Shown piece by piece: positions 1 through 12,259 of a stretch of 64,000 bases of DNA; the stretch's first letter is position 1; each line of letters starts with the position of its first letter. Location: positions 554,659 through 618,658 of the forward strand of contig NZ_VKHQ01000004.1 in the NCBI RefSeq assembly GCF_009792795.1, read 5' to 3'. This DNA is from Cognatiluteimonas profundi. Lineage in GTDB: Bacteria; Pseudomonadota; Gammaproteobacteria; Xanthomonadales; Xanthomonadaceae. A model generated the notes under the pieces. It was not told the origin of the DNA and did not search any database. It saw only the letters and a program-made list of their open reading frames with translations. Position numbers and translations under genes: made by a program.

Positions 1-111
1 ATGATTTTTGGTTTCTTCCCCACCAATGACTCCTGTCAAGCAAACTTGACAGGGACGATAAGCGAGGCGAATTGACCTGTCAAGCGACCTTTACACCGCG
101 ATCGTTCGAAA
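1..111. promoter_or_regulatory. Intergenic segment with three copies of a 9-bp palindromic half-site
   Basis: No gene is visible here. The word CCTGTCAAG occurs at 32-40, its exact reverse complement CTTGACAGG at 45-53 (a 9-bp perfect inverted repeat with a 4-nt spacer), and a third copy of CCTGTCAAG at 76-84. The third copy also sits in a TTGAC-CT-GTCAA palindrome. The arrangement looks like a repressor or activator operator for a gene to the left of the window, or a hairpin downstream of the ferredoxin reductase gene. No T-run follows, so a factor-independent terminator is less likely. Function is inferred only. Confidence 0.4.
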
Positions 112-891
112 CTACTTGCTGCTGACGTATTTCTCGCGGCGGATCTGCGACACGGCCAGCCCGCTTGCCTTCAGCGCCTCGAAACAGGCGTCGACCATGT
201 TCGGATTGCCGCACAGGTAGGCGATGTCGGTGGCCGGATCCGGCGCGAACTCGGCCAGGAACTGCTGCACGTAGCCGTGGCGCACGTCGGGATGCGGATC
301 GGGCGGCAGCTCGCGCGACAGGCAGGGCACGAAGCGGAAGTTGCGCGGATGGCGGTCGGCGAACGCGCGGAATTCATCGCCATACAGCAGCTCGGCCGGG
401 GTCCGCGCGCCGAACAGCAGCACGACCTGGATGTCGCGCTGCGCGATCTGCCGCTCCAGCAGCGGCAGCATCGCGCGATAGGGCGTCACCCCGGTGCCGG
501 TGCCGATGAGCAGGTAGCGCTGGTTGGCATCGGCCGGCGTCAGGCAGAAACGACCGTATGGGCCGCTCGCATCGACATGCCCGCCTTCTTCCAGGCCTTC
601 GAACAAGGCCGTCGCCGCGCCGCCGGCGACGTAGCTCACCGCGATCTCGACGGCCTCGCCAGGCCCCAGCGCATGGTCGTGGATGGTGGCCAGCGAGTAG
701 CTGCGCTTGGTCGCGGTGCCATCGGCGTAGTGGAAGTGCACCTGCAGGAATTGACCCGGGATGAAATCCAGCGGCTGTCCATCGTCGCGGACGAAGGACA
801 GGTGGGCGACGCTGGGGGCCAGCATGCGACGACCCACGAGCTTGAGCGGAAAATGCTGGATGGCCACGGGTTCTGCGGTGCCTGCAACCAA
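112..891 (-). CDS. fpr: Ferredoxin--NADP+ reductase (Fpr family)
   Basis: A 259-aa cytosolic FAD enzyme that passes electrons between NADPH and ferredoxin or flavodoxin. The FAD-binding half carries RSYSLA (the RxYS motif) after a beta-barrel start. The NADP half carries GTGTGVTPYRAML and near the C-terminus LCGNPNMVDACF, and the protein ends in REKYVSS-like residues, as in bacterial class I Fpr. The length is normal for the family. The longest frame starts with TTG at 891; a GTG eight codons inside is an alternative, and neither has a strong ribosome site, so the start is uncertain. It is transcribed divergently from yadG, with 72 bp between them. Known family role: oxidative-stress defence and Fe-S maintenance; nothing here shows its regulation. 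Confidence 0.85.
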   Translation of the reverse strand: MVAGTAEPVAIQHFPLKLVGRRMLAPSVAHLSFVRDDGQPLDFIPGQFLQVHFHYADGTATKRSYSLATIHDHALGPGEAVEIAVSYVAGGAATALFEGLEEGGHVDASGPYGRFCLTPADANQRYLLIGTGTGVTPYRAMLPLLERQIAQRDIQVVLLFGARTPAELLYGDEFRAFADRHPRNFRFVPCLSRELPPDPHPDVRHGYVQQFLAEFAPDPATDIAYLCGNPNMVDACFEALKASGLAVSQIRREKYVSSK

Positions 892-920
892 CTGTGGCCA
901 AGTGCCGCCACGGGGCCGCC

Positions 921-926
921 TATACT
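921..926 (+). promoter_or_regulatory. Possible -10 box for yadG
   Basis: TATACT lies in an otherwise GC-rich stretch 37 bp before the yadG start codon. No good -35 hexamer is visible at 16-18 bp spacing. This would give a leader of about 30 nt. Weak, inferred. Confidence 0.3.
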
Positions 927-963
927 AACGGCATCGCCGCGGCGGCTGCGGCCCAGGTGTGCA

Positions 964-1988
<1,025 letters not shown>

Positions 1989-1992
<4 letters not shown>

Positions 1993-2804
1993 GCGCGCAG
2001 CCCATCGCCGAACACGAGCTCGCGCAACGCACCCCCGCCCAGCGCAACCTGACCGCGCTGGCGACGATCACGCGCCGCGAAGTCGCCCGCATCCTGCGCA
2101 TCTGGGCACAGACGCTGGTGCCGCCCGCGATCACGATGACGCTGTACTTCCTGATCTTCGGCGGCCTGATCGGTTCGCGTGTCGGCCGGATGGACGGGAT
2201 CAGCTACATGGATTTCATCGTCCCCGGGCTGGTGATGATGGCGGTGATCCAGAACAGCTACGCCAACATCTCCTCGAGCTTCTTCGGTGCGAAGTTCGGC
2301 CGCCACGTCGAGGAACTGCTGGTCAGCCCGATGCCGAACTGGGTGATCCTCGGCGGCTACGTCGCCGGCGCGGTGCTGCGCGGCCTGCTGGTCGGCGTCA
2401 TCGTACTGCTGATCGCGATGCTGTTCACGACCGTGCGCATCCCGCATCCGCTGATCACCTTCAGCACGGTGCTGCTGGGCGCGACGATCTTCTCGCTGGC
2501 GGGTTTCATCAACGCCGTGTACGCGAAGAAGTTCGATGACGTCGCCATCGTGCCGACCTTCATCCTGACCCCGCTGACGTATCTCGGCGGCGTGTTCTAT
2601 TCGGTCAAGCTGCTGCCGCCGTGGGCGGAAGCCGCGACCCATGCCAACCCGATCTTCTACATGGTCAACGCCTTCCGTTACGGCCTGCTCGGCGTGACCG
2701 ACGTGCCCGTGTGGGTGGCCTACGCGCTGATGCTGGGCTTCGTCGTGGTCATGGCGACGCTGGCCCTGTGGCTGCTCAAGCGCGGCGTGGGATTGCGCTC
2801 GTAG
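1989..2804 (+). CDS. yadH: ABC-2 type permease, YadH type
   Basis: A 271-aa inner-membrane permease, partner of the preceding ATPase. It has an N-terminal cytosolic stretch, then about six hydrophobic segments. The family-typical run RIWAQTLVPPAITMTLYF starts near residue 37, and TPLTYLGGVFYS lies in the second half. It ends in GVGLRS, which matches my memory of the YadH C-terminus in enterobacteria. The start codon overlaps the yadG stop. No accessory periplasmic subunit is encoded nearby. The ORF ends 91 bp before the convergent tatD gene, and I see no clear terminator in between. Confidence 0.9.
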
Positions 2805-2895
2805 GCAAAACGTAGCCCGGGGTACGCGACCCTGCCGGTAGCAAGCGCAGGTTAGTCGCGCGCGGCGGCGCGGCGGGCTTCAGCGGCAAGCGCGT

Positions 2896-3693
2896 TCAAT
2901 CGCGGCGCGGTAGCCCGAAGAACGCGCGCGCATTGGCCGTCGTCTGCGCGGCCGTGACCGCGACATCCTCGCCGCGGTCGCGCGCGAGTTCGCCGGCGAT
3001 GTGCGCCAGGTACATCGGCTCGTTGCGTCGGTGCGCGGGTTGCGGCTTGACCGTGCGCGGCAGCAGGTAGGGCGCGTCGGTCTCGATCATCAGCCGCTGC
3101 GCCGGGATGTGCGGCACCAGTTCACGCAGGTGCTGGCCGCGGCGCTCGTCGCACAGCCAGCCGGTGATGCCGACATGCCAGTCCTGGTCGAGGATCTCGA
3201 ACAGCTCCGCACGCGAACCGGTGAAGCAGTGCACGACGACCGGGCCGAGCTGGCCCTGGAAATTGCGCATGACCGCCATGAAGTCCGCATGCGCATCGCG
3301 CTGGTGCAGGAACAGCGGCTTTCTGGTGTCGACGGCGATCTGCAGCTGGCGCTCGAAGGCGCGGCGCTGCGCCGGCCGCGGCGAGAGGTCGCGGTAGTAA
3401 TCCAGGCCGCACTCGCCAACGGCCACGACTTGCGGGTGCGCATGCAGCGCGCGCAATTCGGCGTCGCACTCGTCGGTGTATTCGCTGGCGTGGTGCGGAT
3501 GCACGCCGGCGGTCGCGTACAGGAATCCCGGATGCTGGCGTGCCAGCTCCAGCGCGCGCGGTGAGCCTTCGCGCGAGGCGCCGGTGACGACCAGTTGCAC
3601 GACGCCCGCGTCGCGTGCGCGCTGCAGGACCGCATCCAGGTCATGGTCGAAGCTGTCGTGGCCGAGGTTGGCGCCGATGTCGATGAGTTGCAT
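2896..3693 (-). CDS. tatD: TatD family metal-dependent deoxyribonuclease
   Basis: A 265-aa TIM-barrel hydrolase. It starts MQLIDIGANLGH, which matches the TatD subgroup (DIGxNL) rather than the YcfH/YjjV subgroup (DSHCH). Metal and catalytic positions visible are E in GECGLDYYR, H in LFLHQRDAH, H in VVHCFTG and D in IETDAPYLLPR. Known role of TatD: 3'-5' exonuclease and DNA repair; it is not part of Tat export. ATG at 3693 is chosen because it aligns with the family start; another ATG lies three codons upstream. The longer open frame runs into a palindromic repeat and is not coding. Divergent from hrpB. Confidence 0.9.
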   Translation of the reverse strand: MQLIDIGANLGHDSFDHDLDAVLQRARDAGVVQLVVTGASREGSPRALELARQHPGFLYATAGVHPHHASEYTDECDAELRALHAHPQVVAVGECGLDYYRDLSPRPAQRRAFERQLQIAVDTRKPLFLHQRDAHADFMAVMRNFQGQLGPVVVHCFTGSRAELFEILDQDWHVGITGWLCDERRGQHLRELVPHIPAQRLMIETDAPYLLPRTVKPQPAHRRNEPMYLAHIAGELARDRGEDVAVTAAQTTANARAFFGLPRRD

Positions 3694-3731
3694 GGCGGGC
3701 ATTCTAACCATCGCTATCGACGGCCCTTGTG

Positions 3732-3782
3732 GGAGCGGCTTCAGCCGCGACAGTTGATGTTGGTCGCGGCTGAAGCCGCTCC
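3732..3782. repeat. REP-like palindromic element
   Basis: GGAGCGGCTTCAGCCGCGAC at 3732-3751 is repeated as its exact reverse complement at 3763-3782, with an 11-nt spacer. Each arm also holds an internal small palindrome (GCGGCT-TC-AGCCGC). This is the common REP-type sequence of Xanthomonas, Stenotrophomonas, Pseudomonas and Lysobacter genomes, from general knowledge. It lies in the divergent promoter region between tatD and hrpB. Confidence 0.8.
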
Positions 3783-3818
3783 TGCAGGAACGCCCATCGC
3801 GCCGCGTATGCTTTCGCA

Positions 3819-6359
3819 GTGACACGAGCCGACTTCCCCATCACCGAACTGCTGCCGCAGGTGCGCGCTGCGCTGGCGCGACATCCGCGACTCGTGCTCG
3901 AGGCGCCGCCCGGTGCCGGCAAGACCACGCAGCTGCCGTTGGCCCTGCTCGACGCCGAATGGTTGCAGGGCCGTCGCATCATCGTGCTGGAGCCGCGCCG
4001 CGTCGCCGCGCGCGCGGCCGCCGCGTTCATGGCGGCGCAGCTGGGCGAAGCCGTCGGCGCGACGGTGGGGTATCGCATCCGCGCCGACAGCAAGGTCTCC
4101 GCGCGCACGCGCATCGAGGTCGTCACCGAGGGCATCCTGACCCGCATGCTGCAGGACGATCCCACGCTGGGCGAGGATCGGCCCGACGCCGTCGGCGCGT
4201 TGCTGTTCGACGAATTCCACGAGCGCCACCTGTCGGCGGACCTGGGCCTGGCGCTGGCGCTCGACGTGCAGGCATCGCTGCGTCCGGACCTGCGCATCGT
4301 GCTGATGTCCGCGACATTGGATGGCGAGCGCATCGCGCAGTGGCTCGATGCACCGCGACTGGCCAGCGCCGGACGCAGCCATCCGGTCGAGATCGCGCAT
4401 TTCCCGGAACGTCGCGGCGAATCGATCGAAGCGCAGGCGCGGCGCGCGATCGAACACGCGCTGGCGACACACCCGGGCGACGTGCTGGTGTTCCTGCCGG
4501 GACAGCGCGAGATCCACCGGCTCGCGCAGGCGCTGGCGCCGATCATGGCCGCGATGCCGGTCGACATCCTCGCACTGCATGGCGAGCTCCCGGTCGAGCA
4601 GCAGTCGCGCGTGCTGCAGCCGGGGCCGGCGGATCGCCGGCGGGTGGTGCTGGCGACCAACGTCGCCGAATCGAGCGTGACCCTGCCCGGCGTTCGCGTG
4701 GTCATCGACGCGGGCCTGGCGCGCGAGCCGCGGCATGACCCCAACTCCGGTTTCTCGCGACTGGATGTCGTCGCCATCGCGCAATCCTCCGCCGACCAGC
4801 GCGCCGGTCGCGCCGGTCGCGTGGCTGCCGGCTGGGCTTATCGGCTGTGGCCGCAGTCACGGCGGCTGGAGCCGCAGCGGCGTGCCGAAATCGTCCAGGT
4901 CGAACTGGCCGGGCTCGCGCTGGAGTTCGCCGCCTGGGGCAGCGACGCGCTGCGCTTCGTCGACCCGCCGCCTGCCGGTGCGCTGGCCGCGGGACGCGAC
5001 CTGTTGCAGCGGCTGGGCGCGGTGGATGGCGGCCATGCCATCACCCCGCGCGGGCGTCGCATGCTGGCGCTCGGCACGCATCCGCGACTGGCTGCGATGC
5101 TGCTGGCATCGGTCAAGCCCGCCGCGCAGGCGCTGGCCTGCGATCTCGTCGCATTGCTGGAAGCACGCGATCCGCTGTCGGGATCCGCGCGCAGCGATGC
5201 CATCGCCGATCGCTGGCAGGCGCTGGCGGCATCACGACAGGGGCGCACGCCGGCCGATGCCAACCGCGGTGCATTGGCCGCCATCGATGCCGCGGCCAGG
5301 CAATGGCGACGCCGGCTCGGCATCGGACAGGCGCCGCCAGCGCAGGCGTCGACGCACGCCATTGGCGACCTGCTGATGCATGCATTCCCGGATCGCATCG
5401 CGCGCCAGCATCCGGCTGATCCACAGCGCTACCAGTTGGCCAACGGCCGCATGGCGCGATTGCTGCACGACAGTGCGCTGCATGGCGAACGCTGGATCGT
5501 CGCCAGCGAATTGCGCCTGGATGGCGGCGACTCGCTGCTGCTGCGTGGCGCGCCGCTGGACGAGGCGTCGCTGGCGCGCGACTTCCAGCATCGATTCAGC
5601 GACGCGGACCGGGTGCGCTGGGATCCGGCGCAGCGCGCACTGGTGGCGACGCGCGAACGCCGCTTCGATGGCATCGTGCTCGACAGCAGGCCCGCTGGCC
5701 GCGTCGATCCGGCGCAGGCCGCGCGCGCGCTCACCGATGCCGTGCGCACGCTGGGCCTGGACGTGCTGCCGTGGAGCGATGCGCTGGCGCAGTGGCGCAC
5801 ACGCGTGCGTGCGCTGCGCGCGTGGATGCCGGAGCTGGCAACCCAATCACCGGCGCTGCCGGACCTGTCCGATGCGGCGTTGCTGGCGACGCTGGAGCAA
5901 TGGTTGCAGCCAGCCTTCGTCGGCAGCACGCGGCTGGACAGCCTGGACAGCGGCGCGCTCGCCGATGCGCTGATGGCGCTGCTGGATGGCAGCCTGCGCC
6001 GGCGCGTCGACCAGCTTGCGCCGGCGCGGATCACGGTGCCATCGGGCATGGAGCGCGCACTGCACTACGCCATGGCCGGCGACGCCGAGCCGGAGTCACC
6101 GGTACTGGCGGTGAAGCTGCAGGAGTTGTTCGGGCTGGCCGAGACGCCGCGCATCGCCGATGGTCGCGTGCCACTGACCCTGCACCTGCTGTCTCCCGCC
6201 GGACGGCCGCTGCAGGTGACCCAGGACCTGCGTGGATTCTGGGAGCGCACCTGGCCCGAAGTACGGCGCGAAATGAAGGGACGCTACCCGCGCCACCCCT
6301 GGCCGGAAGATCCGTGGAGCGCGCCTCCGACCCATCGCGCGAAGCCGCGTCCGCGTTGA
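3819..6359 (+). CDS. hrpB: ATP-dependent helicase HrpB (DEAH/RHA family)
   Basis: An 846-aa DExH-box helicase. Visible motifs in order: I PPGAGKTTQ (residues ~30), II DEFHERH, III LMSATLD, V TNVAESSVTLPGVRVVID, VI QRAGRAGR. A helicase-associated domain and the HrpB C-terminal domain (WERTWPEVRREMKGRYPRHPWPEDP) follow, so the gene is complete. E. coli HrpB is of similar length. The start is GTG at 3819; an ATG at 3808 opens a four-codon frame whose TGA overlaps this GTG, perhaps by chance. The cellular role of HrpB in RNA metabolism is poorly known; relatives affect virulence and mRNA processing. The gene stands alone. Confidence 0.92.
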   Translation: MTRADFPITELLPQVRAALARHPRLVLEAPPGAGKTTQLPLALLDAEWLQGRRIIVLEPRRVAARAAAAFMAAQLGEAVGATVGYRIRADSKVSARTRIEVVTEGILTRMLQDDPTLGEDRPDAVGALLFDEFHERHLSADLGLALALDVQASLRPDLRIVLMSATLDGERIAQWLDAPRLASAGRSHPVEIAHFPERRGESIEAQARRAIEHALATHPGDVLVFLPGQREIHRLAQALAPIMAAMPVDILALHGELPVEQQSRVLQPGPADRRRVVLATNVAESSVTLPGVRVVIDAGLAREPRHDPNSGFSRLDVVAIAQSSADQRAGRAGRVAAGWAYRLWPQSRRLEPQRRAEIVQVELAGLALEFAAWGSDALRFVDPPPAGALAAGRDLLQRLGAVDGGHAITPRGRRMLALGTHPRLAAMLLASVKPAAQALACDLVALLEARDPLSGSARSDAIADRWQALAASRQGRTPADANRGALAAIDAAARQWRRRLGIGQAPPAQASTHAIGDLLMHAFPDRIARQHPADPQRYQLANGRMARLLHDSALHGERWIVASELRLDGGDSLLLRGAPLDEASLARDFQHRFSDADRVRWDPAQRALVATRERRFDGIVLDSRPAGRVDPAQAARALTDAVRTLGLDVLPWSDALAQWRTRVRALRAWMPELATQSPALPDLSDAALLATLEQWLQPAFVGSTRLDSLDSGALADALMALLDGSLRRRVDQLAPARITVPSGMERALHYAMAGDAEPESPVLAVKLQELFGLAETPRIADGRVPLTLHLLSPAGRPLQVTQDLRGFWERTWPEVRREMKGRYPRHPWPEDPWSAPPTHRAKPRPR

Positions 6360-6479
6360 GCGGCGCATGGATCGGGTCGGCGTGCGTGTTGCGGTTCAGC
6401 CTGGGCGCTTGCACTCACGTGTCTTGAACGGCGCGCTGCCGACACTGCGTGTCTGTCCACACCGCCGAGGCGACACCCG

Positions 6480-6842
6480 ATGAATAACCTGACCCGACTG
6501 CCCGAACGTGCGATGGAGCTGGCGTCCCATGTTGGCGACGGCATCAAGGATCGCGTGCCGGATCGTGCGATGAAGTGGATCGAGACCGGCGCCGCGCTCG
6601 GCGTGCTGAAGACCGGTTCGCGCGTGGCCACGCGCTTCGTCCGCCGCAACCCGGTGGTCGCCGTTGCCGCCGCAGCTGGCGCGGGACTGCTTTGGTATGC
6701 CGCGCACCGGCGCGCGAAGCAGGCCGAGGATGGCGCCATCGAAGGCAAGGCGACGCGCGTGGAAGCCAAGCGCGTCAACGGCAATGCCAATCGCCGCCGC
6801 AGCAGCAGCCGCCGCACCCGCGCGCAGCCCGCCGAAACCTGA
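6480..6842 (+). CDS. Small membrane-anchored hypothetical protein, basic C-terminus
   Basis: A 120-aa protein I do not recognise by name. The N-terminal ~45 residues look amphipathic. A single hydrophobic segment (VVAVAAAAGAGLLWYAAH) lies at about residues 58-75, followed by a strongly basic tail rich in Arg, Ser and Asn. A GAGGCG ribosome site sits 7 nt before the ATG. The layout (hydrophobic Gly/Ala segment, basic tail) recalls ElaB/DUF883-like ribosome- or membrane-tethered proteins, but the sequence evidence for that family is weak. Convergent with the sensor kinase gene downstream. Confidence 0.65.
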   Translation: MNNLTRLPERAMELASHVGDGIKDRVPDRAMKWIETGAALGVLKTGSRVATRFVRRNPVVAVAAAAGAGLLWYAAHRRAKQAEDGAIEGKATRVEAKRVNGNANRRRSSSRRTRAQPAET

Positions 6843-6914
6843 GTGTTGGCGCGCGATGGCGGCACCCGATCGGGGCCGTCATCGCGGACTGTCGTTACTT
6901 CGCGGCAAGCGCCG

Positions 6915-8015
<1,101 letters not shown>

Positions 8016-8126
8016 GGGTCAGGTGATGTCCGGTGATGTGGCCGTGAAACAGTACGCCGGCGGAGGGCGAAACGTATCAGGTTCAGTCTGAATCCCGCAG
8101 GCCCTCCGGCGCCAGCGCTGAATCGT

Positions 8127-8669
8127 TCAGGATGTTCTGACCTCCGCCCAGGCGCCCGGTTCCAGCGATCCCAGTTGCCAGGGACCGACCGCCACGCGCA
8201 CCAGCCGCAAGGTCGGCAGGCCCACGGCAGCCGTCATCCGCCGGATCTGGCGATTGCGACCTTCGCGGATCGTGAGCTCCAGCCAGGCCGTGGGGATGTG
8301 CCTGCGCTCCCGGATCGGTGGCTGTCGCGGCCATAGCGCCGGCGGATCGATCTGCCGCGCGAGCGCCGGACGGGTCAGGCCGTCCTTGAGGGCGATCCCG
8401 TCGCGCAGCGCGGCCAGCTGCGCCGGGCTCGGACTGCCTTCGACCTGCACCCGGTAGGTCTTGGGCTGTTTGTGCCCGGGATCGGTCAGCCGGTGCGCCA
8501 GCTCGCCGTCATCGGTGAGCAGCAGCAGGCCTTCGGAGTCGAAGTCCAGCCGTCCGGCCGGGTACACCAGTGGCGGCAGGCCGAAGCTGGCCAGTGTCGG
8601 CCGCGGCGGCGTGCTGCGGTCGGTGAACTGGCAGAGCACCCCGTAGGGCTTGTTGAACAGGATCAGCAT
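8127..8669 (-). CDS. rluE: 23S rRNA pseudouridine synthase, RluE type
   Basis: A 180-aa RsuA/RluBEF-family enzyme without an S4 domain. The catalytic motif is [18 protein letters not shown], with Asp in the RLD core. It begins [15 protein letters not shown] and ends in the family pattern [26 protein letters not shown]. The size fits RluE, which makes pseudouridine at position 2457 of 23S rRNA in E. coli. ATG at 8669 overlaps the stop of the LysR gene by 7 nt, so the two may be co-transcribed; longer in-frame starts run through the LysR coding region and are rejected. Confidence 0.88.
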   Translation of the reverse strand: MLILFNKPYGVLCQFTDRSTPPRPTLASFGLPPLVYPAGRLDFDSEGLLLLTDDGELAHRLTDPGHKQPKTYRVQVEGSPSPAQLAALRDGIALKDGLTRPALARQIDPPALWPRQPPIRERRHIPTAWLELTIREGRNRQIRRMTAAVGLPTLRLVRVAVGPWQLGSLEPGAWAEVRTS

Positions 8670-9637
8670 GTCGGCGGCAGCGGGCGCTGGCGGGATTTCG
8701 CCTGGGGCGCGGCGACCCGGGACGGGCCCCGCCGGGCTCGCGGCCGGGGCCCGACTGCGGGATCGGCGGCCACGGCCGCCTCGGCCAGCAGCCACTCGCG
8801 CAGCGCAAGCAGGCCGGCATGGGTCGCCGAGCGCGCCGGGTACACCAGGTAGTGCGCGAACTCGGCCTTCAGCCGTTGCGCGAATGGCAGCAGCAGGCGC
8901 CCGGAGTCGACCAGTGGCCGTGCCAGGGTCAGCCGGCCCAGGGCGATGCCGAGCCCTTCCGACGCCGCGCGATGCAGGGTGTCCGAATCATCGAAGGTGG
9001 CGACGAAGCGCCGGGGCGGCGTGCCGCCGAACTGCGCGAACCACTCGCTCCAGCGTCCGCCCGGCGCGCCCAGCAGCGGGTAGCGGTCGAGCGTCTCCAG
9101 GGTCGGCATGCCAAGCCGCTCGATCAGAGCCGGACTGGCGGTGGGCGTGACCCAGTCGTCGAGCAGGTGCACCGCCTGCAGCCCGGGATATTGCCCGCGG
9201 CCGAAACGCACCGCCGCATCCACATCCGTCTCCCTGTCGAAATCCACCAGCGTCGACGTCGACTGCAGGTTGATCTCCAGCTGCGGATGCGCGGCGAGGA
9301 AGCGCGGCAGCCGCGGCACCAGCCAGCTCGCGGCGAAGGACGGCATCAGCGACAGCGTCAGCACGTCGTCGCGCCGCACCCCGAACGGTTGCAGCGCGTG
9401 TTCGAGCGCATCGAAATGCACCGCGACGCGATCGAACAACTGCCGCCCGTCGCCGGTCAGCGCGACCCCGCGCGCCGAGCGCACGAACAACCGTCGGCCC
9501 ATGCGCTCCTCGAGGCCGCGGATCTGGTGGCTCAGCGCGCTGACCGTGACATGCAGCGAATCCGCGGCGCGGGTCAGGTTGCCGCTGCGCGCGGCGGCGA
9601 CGAAGCCCTGCAGCGCGTGCAGCGGCGGACGGCTCAT
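8663..9637 (-). CDS. LysR-family transcriptional regulator (GcvA/AmpR-like)
   Basis: A 324-aa regulator. The N-terminal winged HTH reads [24 protein letters not shown] with [15 protein letters not shown] as the recognition region, typical of the GcvA/AmpR branch. The effector domain follows (residues ~90-295). The C-terminal ~25 residues are a low-complexity Arg/Pro/Ala tail not usual for the family. It is divergent from a 62-aa gene with 139 bp between the starts, the usual layout for a LysR protein and its target. It overlaps rluE by 7 nt at its 3' end. Ligand unknown. Confidence 0.88.
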   Translation of the reverse strand: MSRPPLHALQGFVAAARSGNLTRAADSLHVTVSALSHQIRGLEERMGRRLFVRSARGVALTGDGRQLFDRVAVHFDALEHALQPFGVRRDDVLTLSLMPSFAASWLVPRLPRFLAAHPQLEINLQSTSTLVDFDRETDVDAAVRFGRGQYPGLQAVHLLDDWVTPTASPALIERLGMPTLETLDRYPLLGAPGGRWSEWFAQFGGTPPRRFVATFDDSDTLHRAASEGLGIALGRLTLARPLVDSGRLLLPFAQRLKAEFAHYLVYPARSATHAGLLALREWLLAEAAVAADPAVGPRPRARRGPSRVAAPQAKSRQRPLPPTC

Positions 9638-9776
9638 CGGCGGACCTCAGGTTGAGGGAAATTCAAGGCTTGCTTGCAGAATCGTCGCTTTTCCCGGCGA
9701 AAGCCTGCACCTATCTTGTGCGCACTTCAACAAGGCAGTGCACACGCCACTGCCCACAACCCACACGGAGTCGACC
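9638..9776. promoter_or_regulatory. Divergent promoter region, LysR gene and small-protein gene
   Basis: This 139-bp region separates the two divergent starts. TATCTT at about 9712-9717 could be a -10 box for the small gene. TTCAAGGCTTGCTTGCAGAA (about 9670-9689) is a TTC-N14-GAA imperfect dyad that could be a LysR operator. Both are inferred from position. Confidence 0.3.
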
Positions 9777-9965
9777 ATGAACCTCTTCAAGGGCTTGCTG
9801 TTCCTGCACGGGCACCTCACCACCGTGGAGCGCACCGAAGCCACCGCGCGCGAGGAATACGGCGCCCGTACCGCCGCGGCCGAGATCGCGCCGGCGCTGG
9901 GCAATCGGGTGCTGTCGAGGCAGTGGTTTGGCGACGGCGCGAACGATGCGCAGTCGCTGCCGTAG
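9777..9965 (+). CDS. Conserved-looking 62-aa protein divergent from a LysR gene
   Basis: A 62-aa protein beginning MNLFKGLLFLHGHLTTVE, with an Ala/Glu/Arg-rich middle and a short acidic tail. The ATG is preceded by ACGGAG at a good distance, which supports real translation. I recall similar short proteins with this N-terminus in xanthomonads, but no function. It has no signal peptide; the first ten residues are mildly hydrophobic. The location opposite a LysR regulator suggests it is that regulator's target. An element of family A begins 44 bp after its stop. Confidence 0.6.
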   Translation: MNLFKGLLFLHGHLTTVERTEATAREEYGARTAAAEIAPALGNRVLSRQWFGDGANDAQSLP

Positions 9966-10008
9966 GTGGGGTGTGTGGCGGGGCGCTGCGGTTGAGGGAT
10001 GTAGTTGC

Positions 10009-10714
10009 TTGCCTGCGGCGCTGTTGAAACGCTTTCGCCGTTGGCGAGTTACTTTTCTTTGCAGGCGCCCAAAGAAAAGTAACCAAAAGAAAGGGCGCTT
10101 CCCCGATCAGGGCTCACTTTGGTTGGCGAGTGGCTCGGCCATTTTCAGACTCGCCATCCTGGCTCGACTGAAAACGGCGCACATCCATGTGCGCCGCCCT
10201 CCGGGTGGGCGCAGTTGTCGGTGCGATTGGCATCTCTAGCAGCCAGAGCAGGAATGCTGGTGTCCGGGCACCTCGCCGCTGGCGTCGACAATACACTGGC
10301 TACTGCAGGAACTGCTTGAGCTGCGACGGCGATCCGGCAGGTTGCGGCCTCCATGAACATCGAGTCATACGGTCGCAGCTGACGCAGCTCCTACGAAGAG
10401 CTCGTACATCGCCAAATCCGGCAACGCCGCATATGCGTATCCGTTGACGCCGTTGACGCCGTTGACGCCGTTGACGCCGTTGACGCTAAAGATGCGCAGT
10501 CACTTCCGCATTCCGCAGACCCGGAGGGCGGCGCGCAGGACGCGCGCCGTTTTCCGATCGAGCCAGGATGGCGAGTCGGAAAATCACGACTGCCTCCGCC
10601 ACGTGAAGTGAGCCCTGATCGGGGAAGCGCCCTTTCTTTTGGTTACTTTTCTTTGGGCGCCATCAAAGAAAAGTAACTCGCCAACGGCGAAAGCGTTTAA
10701 AGCGCCGCAGGCAA
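10009..10714. mobile_element. Inverted-repeat element, copy A (~706 bp, non-coding)
   Basis: The ends are ~100-bp inverted repeats starting TTGCCTGCGGCGC and ending GCGCCGCAGGCAA. Within each end sits a second hairpin: GTTACTTTTCTTTG at 10048-10061 pairs with CAAAGAAAAGTAAC at 10070-10083, and again at 10642-10655 with 10664-10677. Inside are subterminal inverted repeats (CGCCATCCTGGCTCG near 10152 versus CGAGCCAGGATGGCG near 10559) and a core with the palindrome GGCGCACATCCATGTGCGCC. No transposase is encoded; the short frames inside are not convincing genes. No clear target-site duplication is seen. A second copy lies at 19908. It looks like a non-autonomous, MITE-like element or a structured-RNA element. 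Confidence 0.75.
10441..10485. repeat. 9-bp tandem repeat (CCGTTGACG x5) inside copy A
   Basis: Five exact copies of CCGTTGACG lie in the right half of the element. Copy B has only degenerate relatives at the same place (CTTTGACGC twice), so this is a local expansion, probably by replication slippage. Confidence 0.9.
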
Positions 10715-10753
10715 GTAACCCGCGACTTCCGTCAACTCACAAACGTTCCGCGC

Positions 10754-10790
10754 AAAAAAATTGGCGAGTGGTCCGCAAACCACCCGCCAA
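10754..10790 (-). terminator. Factor-independent terminator of icd
   Basis: Read on the minus strand, TTGGCG-GGTGGT pairs with ACCACT-CGCCAA around a TTGCGG loop (one mismatch), followed by seven T. It lies 34 bp past the icd stop codon. Confidence 0.85.
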
Positions 10791-10823
10791 CATTTCAAGC
10801 GATCAGCGCAGGCAAGCGCGAAC

Positions 10824-12143
<1,320 letters not shown>

Positions 12144-12259
12144 GGGGTCTCCGAGTGGAACGCCGGGCAATGCGCGGCAAGTCGGCCATTGTCGCGGTTC
12201 GCGCCGGTCGCCGCAAAATGCGTCAGCGGCAAACCGGGATCAGCGCGGGGCAGTGCGCC

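Noticed and set aside
10187-10447. 86-aa frame in copy A and the similar 138-aa frame at 20087-20503 in copy B as a conserved protein
   Set aside because: They agree only because the DNA core is duplicated; they diverge in length and frame outside it, lack an RBS, and have the same composition as other frames of the palindromic core.
10441-10485. CRISPR array
   Set aside because: Units are 9 bp, contiguous and without spacers; no cas genes in the window.
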